Assembly (NCBI RefSeq): GCF_015624505.1
Contig: NZ_CP061379.1
Location: 1,426,001 to 1,490,000, forward strand
Origin: Bradyrhizobium commune
GTDB lineage: Bacteria; Pseudomonadota; Alphaproteobacteria; Rhizobiales; Xanthobacteraceae
Length of the DNA stretch: 64,000 bases
Reading direction: 5' to 3'
Both the position numbers and the translations under genes were made by a program. Position 1 is the first letter of the stretch. Every line of letters begins with the position of its first letter. The notes beneath the pieces are model-generated. The model made no database searches and was not told the origin of the DNA. It worked only from the letters and a program-made list of their open reading frames with translations. Positions 34,052 through 43,737 of the stretch are shown in pieces.

Positions 34052-34954
34052 ATGATGTCCGAAATGCAGAGAGATAGCGCTCACGTCAACGACGTGTTGG
34101 CGTCATCAGGGCCTAACTGGCCGTTTCGAGTAGCGATCGTTACCGCAGGCGATGAGCTGCAGTCCCCAGCGCTCAAGCTCTTCATACTGGCTATGAATGG
34201 GCGGCTACATCATTTCGAGTTTGAGTTCATTCCGGCCGATATTCCGGATCCCTTGCTGTCTACCCTAGATGTGTCGGGCGGGCTCGATCGGGAGGACGTA
34301 CGAAAGATTGCCCGCGATTTTCCGGATCGCTTCGGTGGGAAATTACTGTCCGCTATGACGGATTATTCAATTAAGGACAGGCGCTTGCCAGACTACTTCA
34401 TTGTAATCAGCATGGCGAAATTTGTGGATGGCTACTACAATTTGCGGACAAAGAGAATTTCTGTGATCGCTCTTGGAGACTGGGAAGCCTCCATGTCGCC
34501 GCCGTCGATCATTGAATTCATTCAAGCGTTGATAGTCCGTGAGGCTCTTGCAGGTGTTTGTCCTTCGCTACAAGGGTCCCAACATTTCGGGACCAGGGCA
34601 TGTATCTGCGATTTCAATCAAGAGTTGGCTGATGTTCGATTGAAGGTCATCACGGGCTTTCTGTGCAGCCAATGCCGGAACACGCTTGACGCCGAAGTTC
34701 ATGAGGGCTTGGCTAGCGAAGTTGGGATGATTCTATCAAAGGACTGGATTGGCGATCTGCACTCGAGCGCAAGTTTGGCGAGCTCAATAGAAAAATTCGG
34801 GGTCAATCTCTTTATTACTGCCGGACTCGTTCCAACTTGGAAAGAGCGTATCTTAAACACTCTACGTGAAGACGGATTCAAGGAATTCATCAAATTTCTT
34901 TACGCGATTTTGCTCGCGGGCTTTCTTTTTTATCTAGGCTGGAAGAAGGGCTAA
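34052..34954 (+). CDS. Unidentified protein with zinc-ribbon-like Cys motifs and a C-terminal membrane helix
   Basis: A 300-residue protein I do not recognise. The first ~165 residues are a mixed alpha/beta region (FRVAIVTAGDELQSPALKLF, LPDYFIVISMAKFVDGYYN, ISVIALGDWEASMSPPS). Next comes a cysteine module: TRACICDFN near residue 185 and FLCSQCR near 208, separated by a helix, a layout that could bind one zinc ion. The last ~25 residues are hydrophobic (FIKFLYAILLAGFLFYLG) followed by WKKG, giving a tail-anchored topology. Codon use is less GC-rich than that of its neighbours, a sign of transfer. It is bracketed by palindrome B and a gene-free repeat region. A defence or effector role is possible but only a guess. 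Confidence 0.7.
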   Translation: MMSEMQRDSAHVNDVLASSGPNWPFRVAIVTAGDELQSPALKLFILAMNGRLHHFEFEFIPADIPDPLLSTLDVSGGLDREDVRKIARDFPDRFGGKLLSAMTDYSIKDRRLPDYFIVISMAKFVDGYYNLRTKRISVIALGDWEASMSPPSIIEFIQALIVREALAGVCPSLQGSQHFGTRACICDFNQELADVRLKVITGFLCSQCRNTLDAEVHEGLASEVGMILSKDWIGDLHSSASLASSIEKFGVNLFITAGLVPTWKERILNTLREDGFKEFIKFLYAILLAGFLFYLGWKKG

Positions 34955-36272
34955 GCATCAAAATTCTAAGCAGCGCCACCCGTCGGGCAAAACACCCGCC
35001 ACCCCGTCAACCCCTCCCCGCAAAAATATTCTACTTTACCGAAATTCGGAAATATCGTATGTATCGCCCATCCCGGCTCATCCTTGAGGGGCGATCTCGT
35101 GTCGTCTTGATTGCGAGCCGGGCTTGCGGTGGACGCGGGCAGCGTCGGGTGCGAGAGGTGCGGGCAGGGCGGGTAGTCCCTGTGAGCCCGAAACCGCGTG
35201 CCGACGAGCGGCGCTGTCAGGTTCGTCTCGCCAGCAAGTTTCCGGCTCTGTCGACAGGGCTGGAAAAACTGCGGCGAACACGCGAACCGTGCGTACGGCA
35301 AAACCGTGTGGTCCTGGCCGTCGTTGCTACGGTCAAGCCTTTCGCGGAGATGTGCGCGAGCCCAACCGGGCAGACGGCATCGTCAATTCGCGGGGTGAGG
35401 GAGGCCAGCAGGAAGTCGGCTCCCGGGAGAGCACGGCATAAGCCGTCCGACCATCGCGCAGGGAAGGCCGAGTGATTGGCACCACCTGTATGCTGCTGTG
35501 CGGTCTCTTTGCGCTACATCTTCGCGCAGCAGACCGCGGGTGCGAGGTCAGCACCCGGTCTTCCCTGCGCCCTCTTGGCTAAGAGGGTGGAGAGATCAAG
35601 CAAAGCTCGGGCGAATTAAGCCGCGAGGACGCGGAGGTGTGTCTGCGACCATACACTCGCTGTCTTCGCCCGCGAAGGCGGGCGATCCAGTATTCCAGAG
35701 ACGGTCGTGATTGAGCCGAGAAGCCGCGCCGGACTGGATTCCCCGCCTTCGCGGCGAATGACAGCGGGATTGGAGAACAAAGCTTGCCTCATACTGCGTC
35801 CCTGGACCGCCAGCCGCATGTTGCCTCGGCGCGAGGCGAGGACGTTGAGATCGTGCCGGTCTTCGCCGTGCGCGATGAGATGGTCGGCGGCGTCGCTGGC
35901 GCAGTATGGAAAGGCTTCTTACCCAACGGGCGGCGCCTTGCCACGCGATCCAGCATGCTCGCCAGGCCGTTCGATCGCTGTCACATAGACGTTATGGGGC
36001 CGATACCGTGCTATCCGGGTTTCCCTAGGCTGTGTCTTGAACACTCGCGCGCAGCTCCCTTTTTGAATCAAAGAATATTGCGCCAAGCCTGAGACGCTCC
36101 GCGCATGGTTGGGACAACTTGCCTGGAGGATTTCGACGTCGTGGCTTATACTGGTTGTATGATCAGCCGTCGGCCTGTCGCGCGGCGGCTGACTCAATTT
36201 CTCGGAGAATTGTCTGCATATGAGTCAGAACTAGCAGTCCAAGAGTGAGCACTGCAGGAAGGCGAATGTATC
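34955..36272. other. Gene-poor 1.3-kb stretch of repeat-like sequence
   Basis: No frame here looks like a real protein, although Arg/Ser-rich open frames occur in several registers. The part around 35,050-35,600 resembles, from memory, a long non-coding repeat present many times in Bradyrhizobium and Rhodopseudomonas genomes (with the string GCAGGGAAGGCCG and a later CCCGGTCTTCCCTGCGCCC forming an inverse pair). A separate palindrome lies at 35,662-35,762. I see no tRNA or attachment site. Confidence 0.5.
35662..35762. repeat. Palindromic repeat, GCGAAGGCGGG type
   Basis: A left arm of 30 bases starting at 35,662 (containing CCGCGAAGGCGGG, then GATCCAGT) is the inverse of a right arm ending at 35,762 (ACTGGATTCCCCGCCTTCGC), with a few mismatches and about 40 bases between them. 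Elements of this composition are common intergenic repeats in alphaproteobacteria. Confidence 0.75.
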
Positions 36273-36485
36273 ATGTCCCTTCGGGAGTCATCCATCAGCC
36301 GACGCGTACGAAATGCTTCCGGAGGACCGGGGCGCGCGCGCAAGGCAGATCTCGAGTCGCTCACTCGGCAAGACGAAGCTCGTCGTCAAATCCGGTTGCG
36401 CATTCGGGACGTGCTGCGGAACAGCAGAGTCAGGTGCCTGTCTGAGCTGTCTTGCGACGAGATCAGCGGGGTGGCCCACTCATGA
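36273..36485 (+). CDS. Possible small basic protein coupled to the NarL-type regulator
   Basis: A 70-codon frame (MSLRESSISRRVRNASGGPG to SGVAHS) with AGGAAGG about 12 bases before the ATG. Its stop overlaps the next start (ATGA at 36,482-36,485), the usual sign of translational coupling. The product is Arg-rich with a helix RQDEARRQIRLRIRDVLRN and has no recognised domain. GC-rich composition makes a chance frame possible. Confidence 0.35.
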   Translation: MSLRESSISRRVRNASGGPGRARKADLESLTRQDEARRQIRLRIRDVLRNSRVRCLSELSCDEISGVAHS

Positions 36486-37108
36486 AGCGAATTCTCATTG
36501 CCGATGATCATGATGCCGTCCGATCCGGGCTGCGAGCGGTGCTGGAGCAGCGGCCAGGCTGGGTGATTGTCGCCGAGGCGGCCGACGGAAAATCGGCATT
36601 TGAGGCCGCTCTCAAGGAGCGGCCCGATGTTGCGATCGTCGACTTCTTCATGCCGCGCATGACGGGACTGGAAATAACGCGCGGGATAAAAAAGCATCTC
36701 CGCGAAACGGAGGTGCTGATCTTTACCGCGCACGATTCCGGGGTACTGGCTCAAGAGGCGCTTCAGGCCGGTGCGCGCGCGTTCCTGGTCAAGTCGGACG
36801 CGAACAAGCTGCTGTTGGCTGCCGTTGAGGCGCTCATGGCGCGCAGGCCATTCATCAGCGAACGATTTTGCGGTCGATCGAATCGAGAAGACGGATCAGG
36901 CGAGGGGCACGCGAAGCTTTCTCCGCGAGAGCGGCTCGTTGTCAAGCTCGTGGCTGAGGGATACAGCAACAAGGGTATCAGCGCTATCCTGAGCTCAAGC
37001 GTGAAAACCACGGAAACGCATCGGGCGTCGGCGATGGGAAAACTGGGGGTCAATTCGATAGCTGGACTGGTCCGCTACGCGATCAGGGCCAAATTGATTG
37101 AAGAGTGA
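36482..37108 (+). CDS. NarL/FixJ-family response regulator (orphan)
   Basis: A 208-residue regulator from ATG 36,482 (MKRILIADDHDAVRSGLRAV). The receiver has the acidic pair in ADDHDAV, the phosphoacceptor Asp in VAIVDFFMPRMTG, Thr in LIFTAHD and the conserved Lys in AFLVKSD. A LuxR-type helix-turn-helix follows: LSPRERLVVKLVAEGYSNKG, then SSSVKTTETHRASAMGKLG. No histidine kinase lies next to it, so it is an orphan receiving phosphate from elsewhere. It may be co-translated with the small frame before it. Confidence 0.93.
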   Translation: MKRILIADDHDAVRSGLRAVLEQRPGWVIVAEAADGKSAFEAALKERPDVAIVDFFMPRMTGLEITRGIKKHLRETEVLIFTAHDSGVLAQEALQAGARAFLVKSDANKLLLAAVEALMARRPFISERFCGRSNREDGSGEGHAKLSPRERLVVKLVAEGYSNKGISAILSSSVKTTETHRASAMGKLGVNSIAGLVRYAIRAKLIEE

Positions 37109-37247
37109 ACGCGAAGAGCGGCGGCGGATCCGTCGCGCTTCGCAGCCGATCTGGTCTTGTTGTCAGCGGTGTCCGCCTTGGGCGAAAGGCCATCTGGGAG
37201 TCAGAGCGGGCCCGCTGCGGCGTCGGTGGATCGCGCTCCGCGGACGG

Positions 37248-37526
37248 TCACCTCCATCGCCACCCGCAATGGCGGCGACCGCGATGCCACCAGCAAACCC
37301 AACGGCGCCTGCGCGGTCGTGGCTGCCCCCAACCGGGGCCGGGTGGAGGACCCCACCACTGTGCCTGCGTCAAGAGGTCCGAGCTTGTTGCAGCCTGTCC
37401 CAGATCCGGGGCGACGGGCATCGCCTCCGCAGATGCGATGAAACGAAGGCCGATCGCGCCGGCGGCAGCAGCAGCGACGGCGCCCTGCGCAAGGCCAAGG
37501 AAGGCACGGCGTGTGGGAGCGCTCAT
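37248..37526 (-). CDS. Small Tat-exported Trp/Arg-rich protein
   Basis: A 92-residue product with a twin-arginine signal (APTRRAFLGLAQGAVAAAAA) and cleavage near ASAEA. The mature 55 residues end in WGPPPGPGWGQPRPRRRRWV followed by CWWHRGRRHCGWRWR, an extreme composition with two Cys that could form one disulfide. Relatives are frequent in Bradyrhizobium and are sometimes misannotated as protamine-like. A role in binding nucleic acid, polyanions or membranes is conceivable; nothing is established. It sits upstream-facing between the response regulator and RND system 3. Confidence 0.7.
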   Translation of the reverse strand: MSAPTRRAFLGLAQGAVAAAAAGAIGLRFIASAEAMPVAPDLGQAATSSDLLTQAQWWGPPPGPGWGQPRPRRRRWVCWWHRGRRHCGWRWR

Positions 37527-37655
37527 TGTTCTTCTCCTCTCTTCTTGTTACGCAGTTGCGCGCGGCAACGATGGTAGCGGGGAACGGCAACGCCGGCATC
37601 CGACGAAACCCTGAGCAGCAATCCCGGAGTATTCCTGCCGCCCTGGATGCTCGGG

Positions 37656-40600
37656 TCACGTGGCTTGCGCCGAGACCGGCCGTGCCTTGGCGCGCTCGCG
37701 CAGGCGTTGAAACGTCACGTAGAGCATCGGCACCATGAAGATTCCGATCGAGCTTGCGGCGAGCATACCGGCAAAGACAGCGGTCCCGACCGCCCTGCGG
37801 CTCAATTCGGCTGCGCCGGTTGCGAGCACGAGCGGCAGGAGCCCGAGAATGAAGGCAACCGAGGTCATCATCACTGCGCGGAACCGCATATGGGCGCCCT
37901 GGATCGCGGCCTCCGCAAGCTCTGTCCCGGCTTCTCGTCGTTCCTTCGCAAATTCCACGATCAGGATGCCGTTCTTGGCGGCGAGCGCGATCAGCACCAC
38001 GAGGCCAATCTGGCCGTACAGATCGAGATCGAGGCCGGCGATCTTGATGCCGATATAGGAGCCCAGCACGCCGACGACGACGGACAGCAGCACCGGGATC
38101 GGGATCACCGTGCTCTCATAGAGCGCTACCAGGAACAGATAGGCGAACAGCACGGCGAGCGCGAGCACCACCCCGGTCTGTCCTGCTGCCTGTTGCTCCT
38201 GATAGGCGGTGCCGGTCCACTCGAAGCTATAGCCTGCGGGCAGCACGGTGTTGGAGATCTCCGCCATCGCCGCCGTCGCGGTGCCCGACGAGACGCCCGG
38301 CGCCGGGCTGCCGTTCACCGTCACCGAGCGATAATTGTTGTAACGGGTAATGACCTGAGGCCCGGTTACGATCTTGATGCCGGCGAGCGACCGCATCGGA
38401 ACCATCTGGCCGGTGCCATTACGCACGTAGATGCGCCAGATATCGGAAAGGTCGGCGCGATCGAGCGCCTCACCCTGCACGTTGACCTGCCACGTGCGTC
38501 CAAAGAGGTTGAAGTTGTTGACGTAGATGCCGCCCAGCGTCGCCTGAAGGGCGGTGAAGATATCGCTGATGTTGACGCCGAGCGCCTGCGCCTTGCGCCG
38601 ATCGATGTCGAGATAGATCGATGGATTGGTCGCGGTGAAGGTCGAGAACACGCGCGTCAACCGCGAATCGGCATTGGCCGCTCCGATCAACGCGGTCGTG
38701 ACACTGGAGATCGCGGCGGGGCTCTGTCCTTCCAGCGCCTGGAGCTGGTACTCGAACCCGCCCGAGGTGGAAAGTCCGATGATCGGCGGCATGTTGAACG
38801 GCAGCACATTGGCCTGCCGGATTTGCGCGCCAGCCGCGTAAGTCTGTCGGATCAATGCCTGCGCCGAATCCGCGGCTGCCTTGCGATCGGCAAACGGCTT
38901 GAGGCGCGTCACCACCAGCGCGCTGTTTGGCTCCGACGCCCCGTCGAGCAGCGAGAAACCGATGATGGCCAGAACATGGTCGACGGCCGGCATCTGCTTC
39001 AGGAGGCCCTCGATCTGTCCGGTGACCTCGCTGGTCCGTGCGACGGACGCACCGTCCGGCAACTGCACCGAAGTGAAGAAGGCACCCTGGTCTTCCTCGG
39101 GAAGGAACCCTGTCGGCGTCAGGTGCGACATCCCGAAAATGCCGGCTGCGAACACGGCGACCAGTACGAGCGAGAGACTGGCCACGCGCAGCAGCCGCCG
39201 TACGCCGCCGCTATAGCGATCGCGGATCCAGTCAATGCCGCCAAGAACGCGCCCGATCATGCCGCGCCGCGGGCCGGTATGCCGCAGGAACAGCGCGCAC
39301 AGGGCAGGCGACAAGGTCAGCGCATTCAGTGCCGAAATCATCATGGCGGCGCTGATCGTCACCGCAAACTGCCGAAACAACGTACCGGAAATGCCGGGTA
39401 TGAAGGCGATCGGAACGAAGACGGAGAGCAGCACCAGCGTGATCGCGATGATCGGCGCCGTGATCTGCGTCATGGCCTTCTTGCTCGCCTCGGTCGACGA
39501 AAGATCCGGTTCCTCCTCCATCACGCGCTCGACGTTCTCCACGACGACGATGGCGTCATCCACGACGATGCCGATGGCGAGCACCATGGCGAGCAGCGAC
39601 ACCGTATTTGCGGAATAGCCGAGCATCAGCAGCACGGCGAAGGTGCCGACCAGGCTGACCGGGACGGCAATGGCCGGTATCAAGGTCGCGCGAAGGTTGC
39701 CAAGGAACAGATAAACCACGATCACGACGAGGACGAAGGCCTCGCCGAGCGTCCGCAGGACCTCCGTAATGGTATCTCGCACAAAGCTCGTGGAATCGTA
39801 CTGCACGAGATAGCTCAAGCCGGTCGGGAATCGCTTGGACAGCCGCTGCATCGTGGCCGCGACCGCCTGTGCGGTCGTTACCGCGTTGGCGCCCGGCGCC
39901 AGATAGATCGCGAGAGGCACCGCGGCGCGCCCGTCGATCCTCGCTTCGCTGTCAAGGTTCTGCGCGCCCATCTCGACCCGGGCGACGTCCTTGACGAGCA
40001 ATGTCGAGCCGTCCGGGTTGGCGCGCAGCACGATATTGGCGAACTGGTCGACTGTCGCGAGCCGCCCCAACGTCTGCACGTTGAACTGGAACTGCTGGTC
40101 GTCGCTGATTGGACGCGCGCCGATGCGGCCGACCGGTGCCTGGACGCTCTGCGTTCGAATGGCCGCGATCACGTCCGAGGGTGTGAGATTGAGGCTGCTC
40201 AGTCGTTGCGTATCGAACCAGATCCGCATCGAGTAGTTCATCTTGGCGAACAAGTGAGCCTGGCCGACACCGGGCGTGCTGGAAATCGCGTCGAGCACGT
40301 TGATGATGGCGTAGTTGGTGATGAACAGCGGATCCTGCTGGCCGTCGGCGCTGTAGAGCACCAGGAATTGCAGGATCGCCGACGATTTCTTTTGCACTGT
40401 CACGCCCTGCTGCTGCACCTCCGTGGGCAACTGCGACAATGCGCTCTGCACCCGATTGTTGACATTGACGGTGTTGATGTCGGGATCGGTGCCGAGCGCA
40501 AACGACACCGTCAGGGTGTAGCTGCCATCGTTGCCGCTGGTCGATTTCATGTACAGCGCACGGTCGACCCCGACCACTTGCGCTTCGAGGGGCTGAGCGA

Positions 40601-40784
40601 CGCTGGTCTCCACGACCTCGGCAGACGCGCCGGGAAAGGTTCCGGCAACCGTGACCTGCGGCGGCACGATGTCCGGAAATTGCGCCACCGGGATCCGCGT
40701 CAGCGCGAGCGCACCTGCGATGGTGATGATGAAGGCGACGACCATTGCAAGTCGCGGGCGATCAATGAACACGGCGGACATCAT
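37656..40784 (-). CDS. RND efflux permease (system 3, AcrB/MexB-like)
   Basis: A 1042-residue pump of the HAE1 group. The N-terminus [20 protein letters not shown] and [19 protein letters not shown] block are AcrB-type. TM4 has [19 protein letters not shown] with both relay aspartates, followed by the [21 protein letters not shown] helix. The second half ends with the [14 protein letters not shown]12 region. Its start overlaps the adaptor stop by four bases. No outer-membrane factor gene is in the operon, which otherwise contains AI-2E and DUF992 genes upstream. Typical substrates of the family are hydrophobic drugs and bile-like compounds. Confidence 0.95.
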   Translation of the reverse strand: MMSAVFIDRPRLAMVVAFIITIAGALALTRIPVAQFPDIVPPQVTVAGTFPGASAEVVETSVAQPLEAQVVGVDRALYMKSTSGNDGSYTLTVSFALGTDPDINTVNVNNRVQSALSQLPTEVQQQGVTVQKKSSAILQFLVLYSADGQQDPLFITNYAIINVLDAISSTPGVGQAHLFAKMNYSMRIWFDTQRLSSLNLTPSDVIAAIRTQSVQAPVGRIGARPISDDQQFQFNVQTLGRLATVDQFANIVLRANPDGSTLLVKDVARVEMGAQNLDSEARIDGRAAVPLAIYLAPGANAVTTAQAVAATMQRLSKRFPTGLSYLVQYDSTSFVRDTITEVLRTLGEAFVLVVIVVYLFLGNLRATLIPAIAVPVSLVGTFAVLLMLGYSANTVSLLAMVLAIGIVVDDAIVVVENVERVMEEEPDLSSTEASKKAMTQITAPIIAITLVLLSVFVPIAFIPGISGTLFRQFAVTISAAMMISALNALTLSPALCALFLRHTGPRRGMIGRVLGGIDWIRDRYSGGVRRLLRVASLSLVLVAVFAAGIFGMSHLTPTGFLPEEDQGAFFTSVQLPDGASVARTSEVTGQIEGLLKQMPAVDHVLAIIGFSLLDGASEPNSALVVTRLKPFADRKAAADSAQALIRQTYAAGAQIRQANVLPFNMPPIIGLSTSGGFEYQLQALEGQSPAAISSVTTALIGAANADSRLTRVFSTFTATNPSIYLDIDRRKAQALGVNISDIFTALQATLGGIYVNNFNLFGRTWQVNVQGEALDRADLSDIWRIYVRNGTGQMVPMRSLAGIKIVTGPQVITRYNNYRSVTVNGSPAPGVSSGTATAAMAEISNTVLPAGYSFEWTGTAYQEQQAAGQTGVVLALAVLFAYLFLVALYESTVIPIPVLLSVVVGVLGSYIGIKIAGLDLDLYGQIGLVVLIALAAKNGILIVEFAKERREAGTELAEAAIQGAHMRFRAVMMTSVAFILGLLPLVLATGAAELSRRAVGTAVFAGMLAASSIGIFMVPMLYVTFQRLRERAKARPVSAQAT

Positions 40785-42025
40785 CGTTTGTTATCCTCCG
40801 GTCGCGGACCAGTCGCGCCGCCATGATCTGGTTCCAACGGTGCGTCGCCTGCGCCGGCCTTCATGCTCGACAGGATCAGCGCGCTTGCCGGCCCCGGCGA
40901 AACCGCCTGACCCGGACGAACCCTTTGCAGGCCTTCGACAATGACCTTGTCGCCCGCCGCGAGGCCGCTGATGACGGAGGCGATGGTGGGCGTCGATTGT
41001 CCAAGCTGGATGCGGCGTTGTTCGGCCTTGTCGCCGGCGCCAACGGTGAGGACGTAGTCGCCCTGCTGGTCTGACAGCACCGCCGAACGCGGGACCGCCA
41101 GCACCTCGATGGGTTGGACACCTTCCAGCAAGACCGTAACGAATTCGCCGTCGGTCAGTTCGTGGACGGTAACGCCCGCGGCGGACGGTGCGCGCAGGAT
41201 CGGATTGGCGATCTCGCCGCGCACGGTAATCGTATCGGTGTTCTGGGCGATCGTGTTGTCGACAAAGTTCAGCTTGCCGGATTTGCCATACATGCGGCCA
41301 TCAGGCAGCCGCAGCCGGATCACCACGGCTTCCAAACCTCCTTGCGGTCCATAGCGTTCGCGGAGTTCGAGCCCTTGCCGCAGCGGCACCGGGAAGGTGA
41401 CGTACATCGGATTCTGGCTCACGATCGTGGTCAGTACGCCAGAGCTTGGACCGACGACATTGCCTTCGGTCACGGCCGTACGTCCGATCTTGCCGTCGAT
41501 CGGTGTGCTGATCATGGTGTAGTCGAGGTTGATCCGGGACGCATCGACTTGTGCCTGCGCAGCCTGGACCTGGGCTTCCAGACTGCGTTGGTTGGCGATC
41601 GCTGCGTCGTAGGTCGATTGCTGACCGGCCGGCCCACCGAGCAGCGTAGCCGCACGCTCGGTCGTCAGCTTGGCGTTCTCGAGCATCGCCTGCAGCTGGG
41701 CCACCTGCGCCTGCTTTGAGGCGAGATCAGCCTCGAACGGTCCGCGCTCGAGCCGGTAAAGCGGGTCGCCTTTTTTGAGCTCGGCACCTTCGACGAACAG
41801 GCGCTCTTCCAGGAATGCGGTGACGCGGGCCACGACATTGACGCGATTGACCGCTTCGATCCGGCCAAGAAATTCGCTGGTCTCGGTGATAGGTCGTCTA
41901 ATCGCTTCGACGATGCCGACAGCAGGCGGAGCGCCGGGGGCCGGCTGTGTCCAGGCCGTGCCGCCGATGACGAAAGTCAGCAAACTTGCAGCCAGCATCC
42001 TGACCGAGACGTCCGCAAGGTCCAT
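40781..42025 (-). CDS. RND efflux periplasmic adaptor (system 3, AcrA/MexA-like)
   Basis: The 414-residue protein has an N-terminal signal or anchor ([19 protein letters not shown]) without a lipobox. The lipoyl halves are [20 protein letters not shown] and [20 protein letters not shown], flanking a coiled-coil hairpin (~90-155). Barrel and C-terminal domains follow ([38 protein letters not shown]). The last 40 residues are a charged tail. It is preceded by the DUF992 gene (35-base gap) and coupled to the permease. Confidence 0.93.
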   Translation of the reverse strand: MDLADVSVRMLAASLLTFVIGGTAWTQPAPGAPPAVGIVEAIRRPITETSEFLGRIEAVNRVNVVARVTAFLEERLFVEGAELKKGDPLYRLERGPFEADLASKQAQVAQLQAMLENAKLTTERAATLLGGPAGQQSTYDAAIANQRSLEAQVQAAQAQVDASRINLDYTMISTPIDGKIGRTAVTEGNVVGPSSGVLTTIVSQNPMYVTFPVPLRQGLELRERYGPQGGLEAVVIRLRLPDGRMYGKSGKLNFVDNTIAQNTDTITVRGEIANPILRAPSAAGVTVHELTDGEFVTVLLEGVQPIEVLAVPRSAVLSDQQGDYVLTVGAGDKAEQRRIQLGQSTPTIASVISGLAAGDKVIVEGLQRVRPGQAVSPGPASALILSSMKAGAGDAPLEPDHGGATGPRPEDNKR

Positions 42026-42060
42026 TGTCCGCTCCTTGCTCTAGGGTTCGAGACAAGCCG

Positions 42061-42546
42061 CTATCGCCGTCCGCGCGGACCGAGAGTCAGGTTCGTAACT
42101 CCTGCCGCAAGGTTCAATCCGATCGATCGCTCGATCGACAGCGGCTGGAGCGCAATCGTCCGGCGAGAGCCTCCGATCAGGACGTTGGCTCCGAGCCCGG
42201 GGCCGAATGCAACATTGCCGCTCGCGCCCACGTAGCTCCCCCGCAGCGTGCCGGGACCGGCGCGGGAGTTTCTAGCGAAGACGGCCCATGAGAGAGTTCC
42301 TGCGCTGGTCACGCCGATGTCGAGACCAACGCGCCGGATCCGTCCGTCATAGACGTATTGTCGGGTCGGGCGTGTCGTGATGAATACGCAACGAAGCTCT
42401 TGCGCGGAGCCAAGCACCAGCCCAACGCGTGGGGTGCTGGTACATACGAGCCGGCCGACCCTGAACGTCTCGGCCCGTGCGGGCAGGGCATCGGTGCACA
42501 TCAAGGCGAATCCGCAGATGATCGTGAGAAACAGGTTGATGCGCAT
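42061..42546 (-). CDS. DUF992 family exported protein
   Basis: 161 residues with a signal peptide (LFLTIICGFALMCTDALPAR, then AE). The mature part fits the DUF992 family: RVGRLVCTSTPRVGLVLGSA, LRCVF, YDGRIRRVGLDIGVTSAGTL and SYVGASGNVAFGPGLGANVL, a beta-rich fold of unknown function. Its ATG directly follows the stop codon of the AI-2E-type gene (TGAATG), so the two are translationally coupled. Position in an operon with an RND pump suggests an envelope function. Confidence 0.82.
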   Translation of the reverse strand: MRINLFLTIICGFALMCTDALPARAETFRVGRLVCTSTPRVGLVLGSAQELRCVFITTRPTRQYVYDGRIRRVGLDIGVTSAGTLSWAVFARNSRAGPGTLRGSYVGASGNVAFGPGLGANVLIGGSRRTIALQPLSIERSIGLNLAAGVTNLTLGPRGRR

Positions 42547-43689
42547 TCAGGCCTCCGTTGTACCTATTTGCGATGGTCCCTTGTTAAGCATCGGCCCCCG
42601 GTCATCGCCGAGGTAATCCTCGACGTAGAATCTGATGATCGCGACCCGGCCGACGGCGACCAGCGGCATGGCGAGCGCGATGCCCATCACGCCCAGCATT
42701 GCGCCCAACAGCACGATCGCGACCAATGTCCATGCGGGAGGAATTTCGACCGCCTGGCGCTGGATCAGCGGACCGATCACATAGCCCTCGATCGACTGAA
42801 CGATCGTGTAGATGACGACGGCCCAGATCAGCAGCGATGCGCCGAGCGGCATTGCGACGAGCGCGATCGGGATTGCGGCAAGGATGGGTCCCAGATACGG
42901 AACGAAGTTGGAAAGGCCCGCCTGCAGCCCCAGCACGAAGGGACCGGGAAGCCCGATAAGGTAGAGCGCGACCCACACGCACAGTGTCATCAGGACGATG
43001 CGGATCAGCTGCCCGACGAACCACAGCCGCATCACGTTTCCCATCTCGTTCATCACCGCGCGTGTCCGGGCGCGATAGGAGGGCTTCGCCAGCACCACAA
43101 GGCTCTCGCGGTGGCTGGTGGGATCGAAGGCAAAGAGGATACCGAGGAACGCGATCACCAGCGCGCCGGTCAGAAAGCTCGACGCTCTGCCAAGGACGAG
43201 CTGGGCGTGGCTGAAGAACCGGCCTTGATCGGACAACAGCCACTGCGCAAAATCTCGGCCCCACTCCGGACCAAGCAGGTCGACGCCGTACGTCAGAAGA
43301 CGTTGCTGCAAGACGTCGAACTGGGTGTCCATGACCTTCAGCAAGATGCGCGTTTGCTCCGGCAGCTTGCCAACTCCCCAGACGAGGCCCAGTCCGACCA
43401 TGGTGGCGAACAGCAGCAGCACGAATGTCAGCCGCCACAAACGATTGAGCGGAATTGCCGGCGCCAGTGCCCGCGCGGCGGCATCCAGAAAGGCGGCAAA
43501 CAACACGCCTGCGAAGATGATGAGGAGACTCGAGACGGTTTGCCACACCAGGAAGAGGCCAACGCATGTGGCGAGCAAAGTGAGGCCCGTTGCGAGAAGG
43601 CCGCGGCGATTGTCGGACACGGCCTGGTCTGGAGGCTCGCGGAAACCGGCCTCGCGCGGTTGCTCTTGTCCTGTCCTCACGTCGCTCAT
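42547..43689 (-). CDS. AI-2E family transporter (UPF0118)
   Basis: A 380-residue inner-membrane protein. Hydrophobic segments lie near residues 30-70 (LLATGLTLLATCVGLFLVWQ), 85-110, 165-185, 235-265 and 275-340. The conserved QAGLSNFVPYLGPILAAIPI and IVQSIEGYVIGPLIQRQAVE blocks define the family, which includes TqsA and some Na/H antiporters. Export of a small molecule or cation is likely; the substrate cannot be inferred. It is the first gene of a leftward operon with DUF992 and RND genes. It starts six codons before a REPR-rich tail typical for the group. Confidence 0.92.
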   Translation of the reverse strand: MSDVRTGQEQPREAGFREPPDQAVSDNRRGLLATGLTLLATCVGLFLVWQTVSSLLIIFAGVLFAAFLDAAARALAPAIPLNRLWRLTFVLLLFATMVGLGLVWGVGKLPEQTRILLKVMDTQFDVLQQRLLTYGVDLLGPEWGRDFAQWLLSDQGRFFSHAQLVLGRASSFLTGALVIAFLGILFAFDPTSHRESLVVLAKPSYRARTRAVMNEMGNVMRLWFVGQLIRIVLMTLCVWVALYLIGLPGPFVLGLQAGLSNFVPYLGPILAAIPIALVAMPLGASLLIWAVVIYTIVQSIEGYVIGPLIQRQAVEIPPAWTLVAIVLLGAMLGVMGIALAMPLVAVGRVAIIRFYVEDYLGDDRGPMLNKGPSQIGTTEA

Positions 43690-43737
43690 CGGTCGGGCGT
43701 CCCGGCGGATTTCAATGATGGACCGTCGTGCCGGGGC

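Noticed and set aside
33415..36100. Prophage or integrative element
   Set aside because: No integrase, transposase, phage structural gene or tRNA attachment site is visible, only repeat ends and unknown genes.
37647..40826. A 1059-codon open frame on the plus strand
   Set aside because: It is exactly antiparallel to the RND permease of system 3, is extremely rich in Arg, His, Asp and Glu, and has no family features. GC-rich coding strands produce such antisense frames.
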